Virus record (IMG/VR): IMGVR_UViG_3300033233_000048
Span: 1 to 56,034 of that record
Direction: 5' to 3' (one strand)
From: a virus
Length of the DNA stretch: 56,034 bases
This document shows positions 33,057 through 40,942 of the stretch, piece by piece; within the stretch, counting starts at the first letter, position 1; each line of letters opens with the position of its first letter. The notes beneath the pieces were generated by a model. It was given only the letters and a program-made list of their open reading frames with translations, had not been told where the DNA came from and ran no database searches. The translations under genes and the position numbers were made by a program.

Positions 33057-33742
33057 GTGGTCAATCCAACTTCCCGACTTCTGTGGATGACGATACTTCA
33101 CTATTTGATGTAACGGATGGTACTAGTACTTTGATTGCTAGTCATCACAATAACATCAAAGAAGCAGTTAAGGCGATCGAGCAGAAAGTCGGCATTTATA
33201 GTACCGCAGCACCGACTACTATTGATTACCGCCTTGGTAATCCGACAGATAGCCACAGACATGATGGAGCATCTGGGCATGGACGCAAGATAGATCCAAC
33301 GAACATCGTAGTTCCATCCGGTGGTTTTCCGTCTGGATTATCACTATATGACCACTTCCTTGACACTCAGATCCATAACCCATCCGGTGGTCGGAGATTC
33401 ACAGAAACGATCCATCTGCATGGCAGCGCAGTAGTTGGATCTAATGTGGCAGCCCCTGTGACTTTTGGCCGTTCGATGCAGATTGAAAATATCTCTGGTG
33501 TTCTTCGTCGTGGTCCTAGCGGTGCAACAACCGCATTTGATCTCATGATTGGCCCGACTTCAATTTATCAAGCATCACAACTATTCAGACCGATCTTTCC
33601 AGCAGGTGTAACATATTACGGTAATGCTAGTCCGAATCTCATTACTTATCCATCTGGTGGAATTATTACTTTAGATGTTGATGCTGTTGGATCTAATGAT
33701 CCCGGTCAAGATCTAACAATTGCTTTCGTTTTCCGAGACTAA
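33053..33742 (+). CDS. Tail fibre/baseplate-associated protein
   Basis: A 229-residue protein. The N-terminal HHNNIKEAVKAIEQKVG segment is a trimer-forming helix seen in many phage fibres. A His/Gly-rich middle with paired GASGHG and HLHG leads to a beta-rich C-terminus. It overlaps the gene before it, and lies 1 base before the next start. Probably part of the adsorption apparatus. Confidence 0.55.
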   Translation: MSGQSNFPTSVDDDTSLFDVTDGTSTLIASHHNNIKEAVKAIEQKVGIYSTAAPTTIDYRLGNPTDSHRHDGASGHGRKIDPTNIVVPSGGFPSGLSLYDHFLDTQIHNPSGGRRFTETIHLHGSAVVGSNVAAPVTFGRSMQIENISGVLRRGPSGATTAFDLMIGPTSIYQASQLFRPIFPAGVTYYGNASPNLITYPSGGIITLDVDAVGSNDPGQDLTIAFVFRD

Positions 33743-33743
33743 G

Positions 33744-36323
33744 ATGCCGATTACTACTTACAATGATGGATCTAAATACGGTGATGCTGATGCGATTTAT
33801 GGACGAATCTCTACAGATTTAGTGGTTGCTCAAAACAGTCAAGCCAGAGAAACTGGTTTGAAAGTTACTGTGATAGATGATAGATCGAATGCTTGGGAAT
33901 ATTTCATCGGTACTGATCTTAACGCCCGTGAATTATTCATCTCGACTAATAAGAACCCGCCTGCTGATAATCAGGGATATTGGTCTTATCGCCTTGGGGC
34001 TTCTATGATAAAGCTCAGTGGCGGTAAAATCATCCGTATTCGTAATGGAGATGGGTCACTGGGTGATCGACAAGTCTATGTTCAAGAGATTACCGACCCA
34101 ACGGTAGCTTCTCAATGGACGAGTTGGAGTCTTCTTTACAGTGGTAATCATTACGGGATTGCACTTCAGGAAGCTACATCAACAACCTATGATGTTTTCT
34201 CAGCGAAGTCTGATGGACTTTATAAGAACAATTCTAAGAAATGGGATAAAACTGGACTTATCGCTATTTATCCAGTTGTTGGACAGAAAGACGCATTATT
34301 CGTTCTGAGAGTTTCAACTGATCCTATTGAAGGCCCTCCCTACAGAGATCTCGATCTATTCTACACTGACAATATAGAGGTAACTGCACCTACAGCGGAT
34401 CCTGTCAATTATAGATGGTACCGTAATAGCATCTCTGCGATGAAACTAAGTGATGGTAGAGTTGCTAGAGTTCAAGCGATGGGGCTGTACCAATCACCCC
34501 GTGTTAGAAACAATGGTGATTCAATTACTGTCGCTTTCAATAAGGACGTTTCTACTAATATTCCAAGTGAACCACGATTAATTAGAGGTTTAGCTGGTCA
34601 AGTCGGCCACAATACAATCACTTGGCCCAAGTTATTTCAACTTTCTGATGGGTTTTATTATCTATTCTATTCAGAAACTCATGCGGATAATGACTACGAT
34701 GCTATTTCTAACTTCTTAACATCTCCAGCATGGCAACGTTCCAAGAATCTGTTACATTGGTCAGAACCTGTACCAGCTCCAATTGGCGGTGGGTGGGGCT
34801 TCGCTGGGGTTGTTGAAGCAAGTGGGTATGTATGGTTCGCTGGGAATGGGTCTGTTTACCGCCGCCCATCTACTTCAGTCTCCTATGATATCAGTAACTA
34901 CGTACCACAACTTCAATTCGATATCCCCAGAGATAATCAACCTGGAAATGGTAGTTTCCCTGTGGCAAATCTCGCTGGAATTAATGATACTATCCTCGGT
35001 TTAACAGATCGAAAAGTCAAGATTGAAGTTGGTATCAAAACTGCTACTGGATTGTTTGAGTTCGCTCAATTCAACGATTGGTGGGTCAGGAATGTATCGC
35101 GGCAAATTGATGGGGAAGCTCAGAGACTACAACTTGAGTTCGGTGATCTCTGGTTCAGATTAGAGAATCTACTTCGAGATACTTACAACTTTGTCGGTAA
35201 ACTTGACTGGCAAGATTGGGCGGAGGGAAAACGGAACAAGAAGTTTAACTATTATGGGGCTGGTTCAGCTATAGAAACTGCTGATTTCCGTTTGAAAACT
35301 AGTGGACTCATTCTTTATACTGGCTGGAAAGGTCATAACCCATTAACTGAAATTCAATTCAATGCTACTATCAGTGGTGATACGCCGGCTTTAGTTTATA
35401 GATACAAAGATTCTAAGAATTACTACAAAGCTGAATTAGATGGAACTAATCTTAATCTCATTAGAAAACGAGATGATGTTGATTCAACCTTAGCTACTGT
35501 AGCTGTAACGGCTGATTCGACCCCTAATATTCGTGTAGAAGTTATCTGGGCAATTCATAAGATCTATCTGAATGGTGTTCTAAAGATTACACATACAGAA
35601 ACTGTACCGGGAGCCGATCCTGGTTATGTAGGTTTTAGAGGCACTAAAGCCTATACTATTTCTAACTTCTTACTCACCGATTGGGAAACCGCATATACCA
35701 CTGAGGATCTTATTAGAGTCGCTCTTGCGATGGGTGATTATCATGATGCGAAAGTTGCTGGCGGTGGAGATAGACAGCTTGCTATCATCTGGGGTCCACA
35801 GACGGATATTCCATCCGCTGCTGATGGGTTACGTTTCTCTCTAGAATCAGCGAAACTTCAAATGATCTGGCGTGATGGATTTATTGAGGTTGGTAAGTTC
35901 ACAGATAAATCTATCGTTAAAACAATTCAAGATCGGATCATTAGTACAGAACATTCCGAAAGTGCTGATCGTAGAATTAATGTGGCTGTTATAGACGGGA
36001 ATGAGCACAGTTGGATTGAACTAGACGATGCTGATCTAATTCTTCGTAGTCGTGCTTTGAATGGTTATTTCGATTTGCCTGAGTTACTTGATCAATCAGC
36101 AGTCACAGCTAGAGCCCAAGAAGAAATCAGGCGTGGAAAACTAGGATCAGCCCCTGGTGGTTCAGTTGTTCTATTTTTAGATCTTTGGCGAATGGACGCC
36201 GTAACTTGGATTGATAATATCGGTAATTCAAAAGATGTACGGATCGAGGGGATGGTAGTAGATGTTAATCAAAGTAGTGAACCTCATCAACGAATGAACA
36301 TTGATACGAGTTTATTAGCATGA
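33744..36323 (+). CDS. Large tail-tip protein with propeller and jelly-roll domains
   Basis: An 859-residue protein; ATG 33744 is chosen over the earlier in-frame start because it follows the preceding stop. Residues 1-400 show repeated strand blocks with Ser/Asp-containing turns and WSEPVPAPIGGGW, like a sialidase-type beta propeller. About 500-660 resemble a LamG/concanavalin jelly roll (LILYTGWKGH, YYKAELDGTNL). The C-terminal third (DRRINVAVIDGNE) fits a tail hub. It likely binds or processes host surface glycans. Confidence 0.6.
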   Translation: MPITTYNDGSKYGDADAIYGRISTDLVVAQNSQARETGLKVTVIDDRSNAWEYFIGTDLNARELFISTNKNPPADNQGYWSYRLGASMIKLSGGKIIRIRNGDGSLGDRQVYVQEITDPTVASQWTSWSLLYSGNHYGIALQEATSTTYDVFSAKSDGLYKNNSKKWDKTGLIAIYPVVGQKDALFVLRVSTDPIEGPPYRDLDLFYTDNIEVTAPTADPVNYRWYRNSISAMKLSDGRVARVQAMGLYQSPRVRNNGDSITVAFNKDVSTNIPSEPRLIRGLAGQVGHNTITWPKLFQLSDGFYYLFYSETHADNDYDAISNFLTSPAWQRSKNLLHWSEPVPAPIGGGWGFAGVVEASGYVWFAGNGSVYRRPSTSVSYDISNYVPQLQFDIPRDNQPGNGSFPVANLAGINDTILGLTDRKVKIEVGIKTATGLFEFAQFNDWWVRNVSRQIDGEAQRLQLEFGDLWFRLENLLRDTYNFVGKLDWQDWAEGKRNKKFNYYGAGSAIETADFRLKTSGLILYTGWKGHNPLTEIQFNATISGDTPALVYRYKDSKNYYKAELDGTNLNLIRKRDDVDSTLATVAVTADSTPNIRVEVIWAIHKIYLNGVLKITHTETVPGADPGYVGFRGTKAYTISNFLLTDWETAYTTEDLIRVALAMGDYHDAKVAGGGDRQLAIIWGPQTDIPSAADGLRFSLESAKLQMIWRDGFIEVGKFTDKSIVKTIQDRIISTEHSESADRRINVAVIDGNEHSWIELDDADLILRSRALNGYFDLPELLDQSAVTARAQEEIRRGKLGSAPGGSVVLFLDLWRMDAVTWIDNIGNSKDVRIEGMVVDVNQSSEPHQRMNIDTSLLA

Positions 36324-36592
36324 AGCGGATAGTTAACCCTAATAGAAGATTACAAGAGATCAGCCAGACTCAAAATAGACAACGAGCTCATAGAGGATAT
36401 CTAGTAGAAAACTATGATGGGATTGGACAATACATACTCGTGGCATTATCTCGAGGTTCTACTGCTTCAGCATATAAAGCTAGAATAGCTTCTGGGGATT
36501 TTGGAACTGGACAGGTTATACCAGTTGGAACTCCAGTGATCGTTACCAGTATCAGAGGTCAGATAGAAATCTTATCAATGGGCGCTAAATGA
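36320..36592 (+). CDS. Small tail protein, tandem paralogue 1
   Basis: A 90-residue protein coupled in an ATGA overlap. The segment RGYLVENYDGIGQYILVALS to GQIEIL is almost the same as in the next gene, so it is a stand-alone copy of that gene's first domain, perhaps an OB-like fold. Probably a baseplate or fibre base component. Confidence 0.6.
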   Translation: MKRIVNPNRRLQEISQTQNRQRAHRGYLVENYDGIGQYILVALSRGSTASAYKARIASGDFGTGQVIPVGTPVIVTSIRGQIEILSMGAK

Positions 36593-37476
36593 AGACTCGA
36601 AAATCTATTCCTGAACTCCTTAAATTACCACAAAGAATTCATAGGGGGTATTTGGCTGAAGCCTATGATGGGATCGGCCAATATGTGATGGTTACTTTGA
36701 CGAGGGGTTCTACCTCAGCGGCGTATAAGGCTAGAATTGCCGCCGGAGATTTCGGGGGTGGAAGAACTTTCCCAGTTGGAACTCCAGTACCAGTCTTCTC
36801 TATTCGTGGTCAATTAGAAATTCTACTTGGTAATCTACCAGGTTGTTTCCCTAATGCTCGTGGAAAGGTCATCGATTCATTCAGTCGAGTAGAATCTAAC
36901 GGCTTAGGAATTTCTAATTGGGGCTCTACATGGGATGGAACAGGAACTTATGACAATGCTAGATTAACAGCAGATGGTAATAATGCCGTCTTTGATCGAA
37001 GTTTACCTGGTTACGTTGATACTAATTTATGGTATGATGATACTGTTAATCCAAAACTTGGATGGCCTCTACCGCAAGATATCTATTGGTTCTTAGAACA
37101 TGAAGGTCCAATCGATCCAGCTTATGGGTTGAATCTGAGATTCAGTAATACAGTATATGTAAGTTTTTTTAATAGAGCTTTTAGTCCACCTTTCTTCCCA
37201 GGCGCGCAAGTTAACTGGCAAGATTCGAGTTTTAATACCCATACTTATGATGACCCATTCAACTGGTCAATAACAAAATGGGCTTTTAGAATACAGATAG
37301 AATTAGATCAAGTTTCTTACAAACGTTGGGATAGTAGTCTACCTGAACCAGATTGGATGTCAGTACTCTCCGCCACTGGGATAGGAGATGAGTTACCTTT
37401 GGATTGGGAATTCTCTAGTAATGCTAAAGTAGCCGGGGAGATCTGGAAATGTGATTGTATGCAACTGGCCCAATAG
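36589..37476 (+). CDS. Tail protein, paralogue 2 fused to a carbohydrate-binding-like domain
   Basis: A 295-residue protein. Residues 1-85 are a paralogue of the preceding protein (RGYLAEAYDGIGQYVMVTLT). Residues 90-295 form a jelly-roll-like domain with FSRVESNGLGISNWGSTWDG and several Trp/Tyr pairs, typical of LamG or carbohydrate-binding folds. It is the last gene of the rightward structural operon and may be a receptor-binding protein. Confidence 0.6.
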   Translation: MKTRKSIPELLKLPQRIHRGYLAEAYDGIGQYVMVTLTRGSTSAAYKARIAAGDFGGGRTFPVGTPVPVFSIRGQLEILLGNLPGCFPNARGKVIDSFSRVESNGLGISNWGSTWDGTGTYDNARLTADGNNAVFDRSLPGYVDTNLWYDDTVNPKLGWPLPQDIYWFLEHEGPIDPAYGLNLRFSNTVYVSFFNRAFSPPFFPGAQVNWQDSSFNTHTYDDPFNWSITKWAFRIQIELDQVSYKRWDSSLPEPDWMSVLSATGIGDELPLDWEFSSNAKVAGEIWKCDCMQLAQ

Positions 37477-37487
37477 AATATCATAAT

Positions 37488-37817
37488 TTATGACCGAGGA
37501 AGCCGGACCTCCTGGACCTCCTCGATCCGGTCGAGTTCTGCCTCGGCTTGCTCGACTGTATGGATCAAGGCCACAACGCCGCCTGTGGCCTTGATCCTCT
37601 CCAAGTAATAAAGTTGCAGGCGAGTAGGTTTGCCAACTGCATCTCGTTTCACCTCGAATGCGCAGAAATGGCCGTGATAACACCCGAGAATATCGGGTAA
37701 TCCAGCCACCATGAATGGTGAACCATGCAACTTTATCCAGAAACCCCCCCTAGAACGAAGTCGTTCAAGTATCTTCTTGACGACTGTTCGTTCTAGAGGG
37801 GGTTTTCTGGTGTTCAC
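37488..37817 (-). CDS. VRR-NUC nuclease
   Basis: A 109-residue PD-(D/E)XK nuclease of the VRR-NUC family: HGSPFMVAGLPD (D42), AFEVKRD (E55, K57) and Q68 in TRLQLYY. Such phage enzymes cut branched or ends of DNA. GTG 37817 is used; it starts 5 bases after the tRNA and has no Shine-Dalgarno. Codons for about residues 4-26 also form the large inverted repeat at 37741-37806. It is the last gene of the leftward region, converging on the tail genes. Confidence 0.8.
   Translation of the reverse strand: MNTRKPPLERTVVKKILERLRSRGGFWIKLHGSPFMVAGLPDILGCYHGHFCAFEVKRDAVGKPTRLQLYYLERIKATGGVVALIHTVEQAEAELDRIEEVQEVRLPRS
37741..37806. repeat. Long inverted repeat inside the nuclease gene, possible bidirectional terminator
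   Basis: Arms 37741-37769 and 37776-37806 are complementary over about 28 bases with small bulges; the outer ends are A3C7 and G5T4. Read either way, a G/C-rich stem is followed by a short T-run, so it could end both the rightward tail operon and the leftward tRNA transcript. Its overlap with coding sequence is unusual. Confidence 0.65.
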
Positions 37818-37821
37818 TATA

Positions 37822-37905
37822 TGGTACCGGGAAAGGGATTCGAACCCTCACTCCTCGCGGAAACGGATTTTAAGTCCGCCGTGTCTGCCATTCCACCATC
37901 CCGGC
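37822..37905 (-). tRNA. tRNA-Leu (anticodon UAA)
   Basis: Read on the minus strand it gives a 7-bp acceptor (GCCGGGA with TCCCGGT), a D arm with GGTGGAATGGC, an anticodon stem GGACT/AATCC around CTTAAAA (anticodon TAA), a long variable arm typical of Leu tRNAs, a T arm GTTCGAATCC and an encoded CCA. It would help translate TTA codons, common in the AT-rich core genome. It lies 5 bases before the nuclease start. Confidence 0.95.
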
Positions 37906-38002
37906 ATTGTTCACTGGCGATCCCGGCTGTCCCTGATTTTCTACGGGCAATCTTGAGACGTCTCTCATATATCCTACGGGGGCACCTAGCAATGGGCTTC
38001 GT

Positions 38003-38016
38003 GATACCATGGTATC
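38003..38016. promoter_or_regulatory. 14-bp perfect palindrome, possible operator
   Basis: GATACCATGGTATC is a perfect palindrome in the 145-base gap between the SSB-like gene and the tRNA. It could be an operator for the tRNA and nuclease; no convincing promoter is visible nearby. Confidence 0.35.
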
Positions 38017-38050
38017 CTCTCAGCTTATGACTAGTAGGACCAGCTCTTAA

Positions 38051-38569
38051 CTAAAGATCGTCTAAATCGAGTTCCTCAAGATTCTCATCCTCGGTATCAG
38101 AATCAGTTTCTTCTGTGGTTTCTTTGTTCTCTTCAGTTACCTGGAAGGCATCCTTCTTGAAAGTAGCTTGGATCTTCGACTTTGTCTTGCCCTCATATTC
38201 ATCATCATCAAGTGTAGCTCCGATAATCAATCCTTTCTGGACAATGGCAGCAATCGGGACTTCAACTTGAGACTTAGGAACCTTAACTCCAAGATCCTCA
38301 AGGAAGTTACGTAGATTCCACAGGGCTTCTGGCTTAAGGCTGGTAACGTGCCAGATTGATCCAGCGTTCTTGTATTTGTCAGGGGCGTGAATCGTCAAAC
38401 GCCAGTTCAAATACTTAGAAGTTGCACCTTCCTTAGTCTTCAGTTCGCAACCTACTACCTTTAGAAGATAATCTCCTGTAGGCACATGGGCGGCCTTTCC
38501 GCCTTCGCGTCGATCCTCGACGTCACTAAAATCTACTGTGAGTTTAGATGGTAACTTCGGCGCCGGCAT
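38051..38569 (-). CDS. DUF669/SSB-like single-strand DNA-binding protein
   Basis: A 172-residue protein with a beta-rich core (VPTGDYLLKVVGCEL, KYLNWRLTI) and an acidic tail ending EELDLDDL, as in phage gp2.5 and bacterial SSBs, where the tail recruits partners. ATG 38569 is preferred because GGAGA precedes it; ATG 38581 lies in that ribosome site. It is in a block with Sak4-like ATPase and nuclease genes, fitting ssDNA coating in replication and recombination. Confidence 0.7.
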   Translation of the reverse strand: MPAPKLPSKLTVDFSDVEDRREGGKAAHVPTGDYLLKVVGCELKTKEGATSKYLNWRLTIHAPDKYKNAGSIWHVTSLKPEALWNLRNFLEDLGVKVPKSQVEVPIAAIVQKGLIIGATLDDDEYEGKTKSKIQATFKKDAFQVTEENKETTEETDSDTEDENLEELDLDDL

Positions 38570-39362
38570 TGTTTTCTCCATAGATCCGATCGATGAATGA
38601 TTGGAGAGTTGGATTTCGTTCTATTGGTCTTAACTCCTCAAAACGATTACCAGATACATACTTCGGACGTGATCCAAGTAATATCCGTCGTTCCATGACC
38701 TTCTTTCCTTTGATCTCTACCTCACTTACGTAGATTCTACCAACAATATTAGTAGCTGAAAGGAGAACTGACCTCGGCGCCGGGGAGAGTTCTGGATGTG
38801 TCTCAATAAGTGTGTTACCCTCTTCATCTTCATCTGTAGTAGTCTTCTCTTGAGCATTGAAGATGATATGATACGGAAGGTTTCGGAACTTGATAATGGC
38901 ATCTTTCATAATTTCACCATTCTTCAAATAAACCCTCCTATCTGGAGTTAATGGATCACGAGACATATCTCGATCGAAATCATCCTTCAAGACCCATTTG
39001 ATACCAATTGACATCAACATTGTGATAGTATCAATGACGATTACTTGATAATCATGTTTGCCGCCACGAAGGAACCAGTAGATAGGATCAAGGTCTTCCC
39101 ATCTAGTTACTTCATAGACCTCCACATTCGGCCGCTTGCGAACTGAGGCGTAGCCCTTTTCATTGCAATCGATTATAAGTGTCTTCAAACTAGAAGAACA
39201 AGAGAAAACTGTCTTTCCTACTTTATTCCTTCCATAAAGACACATCTTGATGTATGGATCAACTTCCTTGGCTGATTTGATCTTACCTTGAGCGGTCGTT
39301 GCAGACTCATCCCTTTGCGTCTTCGTCGTCACTGACTTCGACGGTGTTAGAGTTACTGCCAA
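38544..39362 (-). CDS. Sak4-like RecA-fold ATPase
   Basis: A 272-residue protein with P-loop GRNKVGKT (44-51), a Walker B-like VIVIDTITML and a RecA core of reduced length. This is the layout of Sak4/AAA_24 single-strand annealing or recombination ATPases of phages. TTG 39362 is chosen since GGAGAGGAGG precedes it by 6 bases; the earlier TTG 39380 lies inside that site. It overlaps the SSB-like gene by 26 bases, a pairing also known in other phages. Confidence 0.78.
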   Translation of the reverse strand: MAVTLTPSKSVTTKTQRDESATTAQGKIKSAKEVDPYIKMCLYGRNKVGKTVFSCSSSLKTLIIDCNEKGYASVRKRPNVEVYEVTRWEDLDPIYWFLRGGKHDYQVIVIDTITMLMSIGIKWVLKDDFDRDMSRDPLTPDRRVYLKNGEIMKDAIIKFRNLPYHIIFNAQEKTTTDEDEEGNTLIETHPELSPAPRSVLLSATNIVGRIYVSEVEIKGKKVMERRILLGSRPKYVSGNRFEELRPIERNPTLQSFIDRIYGENNAGAEVTI

Positions 39363-40338
39363 CGTAATCCTCCTCTCCAATAATGAAATTAGTTTCCCGC
39401 ATCATAGTCGTGTCAAACCCATTAAGTTCGGCTCGGCAGAGATCATGATAAGGGCATTGAGTACTACATTCCCTTGTGATAGTCCTAGTGAATCGCTTAG
39501 TCGCCTGGGCCCTCTTCACCACAGACAAGGCGTCCAGTAGGACCTCTCGTGTAACGTGAGATTCTCTTGGGAGCCGGTAACGGCGAAGGAATGGTGATCT
39601 CTTTGACAATGGACGAAGTACATCCAGGAAGTCAGCTGGATTGAAGTTATTCGTCTTAAGAAACTTGAGAAGTGTAGGATAATCTGTCGCTACTTTACGT
39701 TTACTCAATGCTCCATCTTGGTTAAGTTTAGGAATAGACGGTGGTTTACTCCCAACATAATTGTAGATTACTCCGGCGATTTTAATTTTGAATTGAATCT
39801 CAACTGCCCACGGGTATAACATTAGTTGAGGATCCATCGCGTGATATGACGTCGGTTGTGGAATAACACTGGCTGACTTGTGATCTACTACCCAGAGTAG
39901 ACCATTTTCATCCTCAACAATGAGATCAAGTCTGCCCTTGAAAACGAACCTCTTTCCATTGACAACAAGAGGAGTTTCTACTTCAAGAAGCTGTTCTACC
40001 ATATATGGCTTCCAGCCATCATTCCGATAGTACCAGGCATACGATCGCATGATCCGCTCAACTGCCTGTGGTAGTGGACCAAACTTCTTGCTTAATAGTT
40101 GTTTCTCTTCATCAAAGAGTTTGTTCCAATCAGCTACATACTCGTTGTGACCAATCTTCCAATCACTTTGTGCGTAGTATGTTTCTAGTGCCTTATGAAT
40201 CCAAGACCCCGTATAGAGTGGTCTTGCTCGTTGTTTAGATTGTAGTAGTTGAACATACTTGTATTCATAAGATTTGGGGCAGCGATTGAAAGTTTTAATC
40301 CTTGACTGATTGAAAGTAATCCTTTCTAATTCAATCAT
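39307..40338 (-). CDS. Cas4/RecB-like PD-(D/E)XK exonuclease
   Basis: A 343-residue protein with FNRCPKSYEYKY at the N-terminus (first Cys), GRLDLIVED and VVDHKSAS active-site motifs, and a C-terminal CSTQCPYHDLC cluster, so four cysteines for an iron-sulphur cluster as in Cas4 and AddB nucleases. It probably makes 3' overhangs for the Sak4/SSB-like pair. ATG 40338 overlaps the end of the endonuclease VII gene. Confidence 0.82.
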   Translation of the reverse strand: MIELERITFNQSRIKTFNRCPKSYEYKYVQLLQSKQRARPLYTGSWIHKALETYYAQSDWKIGHNEYVADWNKLFDEEKQLLSKKFGPLPQAVERIMRSYAWYYRNDGWKPYMVEQLLEVETPLVVNGKRFVFKGRLDLIVEDENGLLWVVDHKSASVIPQPTSYHAMDPQLMLYPWAVEIQFKIKIAGVIYNYVGSKPPSIPKLNQDGALSKRKVATDYPTLLKFLKTNNFNPADFLDVLRPLSKRSPFLRRYRLPRESHVTREVLLDALSVVKRAQATKRFTRTITRECSTQCPYHDLCRAELNGFDTTMMRETNFIIGEEDYVGSNSNTVEVSDDEDAKG

Positions 40339-40756
40339 CTAACCACTTCCTGAGATATGCTGTTAATGCTTCCGCAAGTTCTGGATCATCTGACAGGAAA
40401 CCAATTGCTAGATTGCAATCTTGGCAAATGATACCACGTGATCGATTTGTCTGGTGATTATGATCTTGAGATAAAGCTTTCAATCTTCCACTGCCATTAG
40501 CTCGTCTGCTTTCTAATTTCTTACAGACTGCACAAACTCCACCTTGAAGCTGAAGAGTACTCTGATACTGTTCAACTGAAATACCTAGTTTATAAAGCCT
40601 TCTTTTAAGTCTCTGTTCTGGTTGTTTAATAAAAGCTTGGTGTCTACGCTTCTTTATCTTCAGTCCACAATCGTCGCAATATCTCTGAGCATTAGATTGA
40701 GGAAAGTACGTAGTACTGCATTCTTGACAAATTCCTAGTTCTGCTATCGCCGCCAA
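40331..40756 (-). CDS. Recombination endonuclease VII (HNH fold)
   Basis: A 141-residue protein with two parts: an N-terminal zinc ribbon (C10, C13, C27, C30) and the endonuclease VII core (GGVCAVCKK C75/C78, QDHNHQTN D98-H101, CQDCN C111/C114). T4 gp49 of this family cuts Holliday junctions and branched DNA before packaging. TTG 40756 is used with AGGAG upstream. It is the first gene behind the promoter at 40789. Confidence 0.9.
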   Translation of the reverse strand: MAAIAELGICQECSTTYFPQSNAQRYCDDCGLKIKKRRHQAFIKQPEQRLKRRLYKLGISVEQYQSTLQLQGGVCAVCKKLESRRANGSGRLKALSQDHNHQTNRSRGIICQDCNLAIGFLSDDPELAEALTAYLRKWLDD

Positions 40757-40788
40757 GGATATCTCCTGGTCTATTTTGCCTTCATTAT

Positions 40789-40817
40789 ATTATACCAAAC
40801 TGCTAAACCTTTGTCAA
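40789..40817 (-). promoter_or_regulatory. Class II promoter (leftward)
   Basis: On the minus strand TTGACA (40817-40812), 17-base spacer and TATAAT (40794-40789). The -35 is flanked as CCTTGACAAAGGTTT, shared with the divergent pair at 49351-49435. It should give extra transcription of the recombination genes. Confidence 0.9.
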
Positions 40818-40942
40818 GGTTCATACTTCCTGCATCCACAAACAGAACACCCAGTCTTCGTCGGTACTCCTATCTGCTTTCTCTCTGTATGCAAGTTCTT
40901 AGGATGACCGCACCACAGACAGTGGCCTCTGCCATGACTCAT
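40814..40942 (-). CDS. Mini zinc-ribbon protein (42 aa)
   Basis: A 42-residue frame starting in an ATGA overlap with the polymerase stop. It encodes CLWC (residues 8-11) and CSVCGC (32-37), a typical four-cysteine site. Its stop overlaps the -35 of the class II promoter. Function unknown. Confidence 0.55.
   Translation of the reverse strand: MSHGRGHCLWCGHPKNLHTERKQIGVPTKTGCSVCGCRKYEP

Noticed and set aside
7930-38010. Other near-consensus -10 words scattered in genes
   Set aside because: They lack a -35 at 16-18 bases or lie mid-gene without a nearby start, so are expected by chance in AT-rich DNA.
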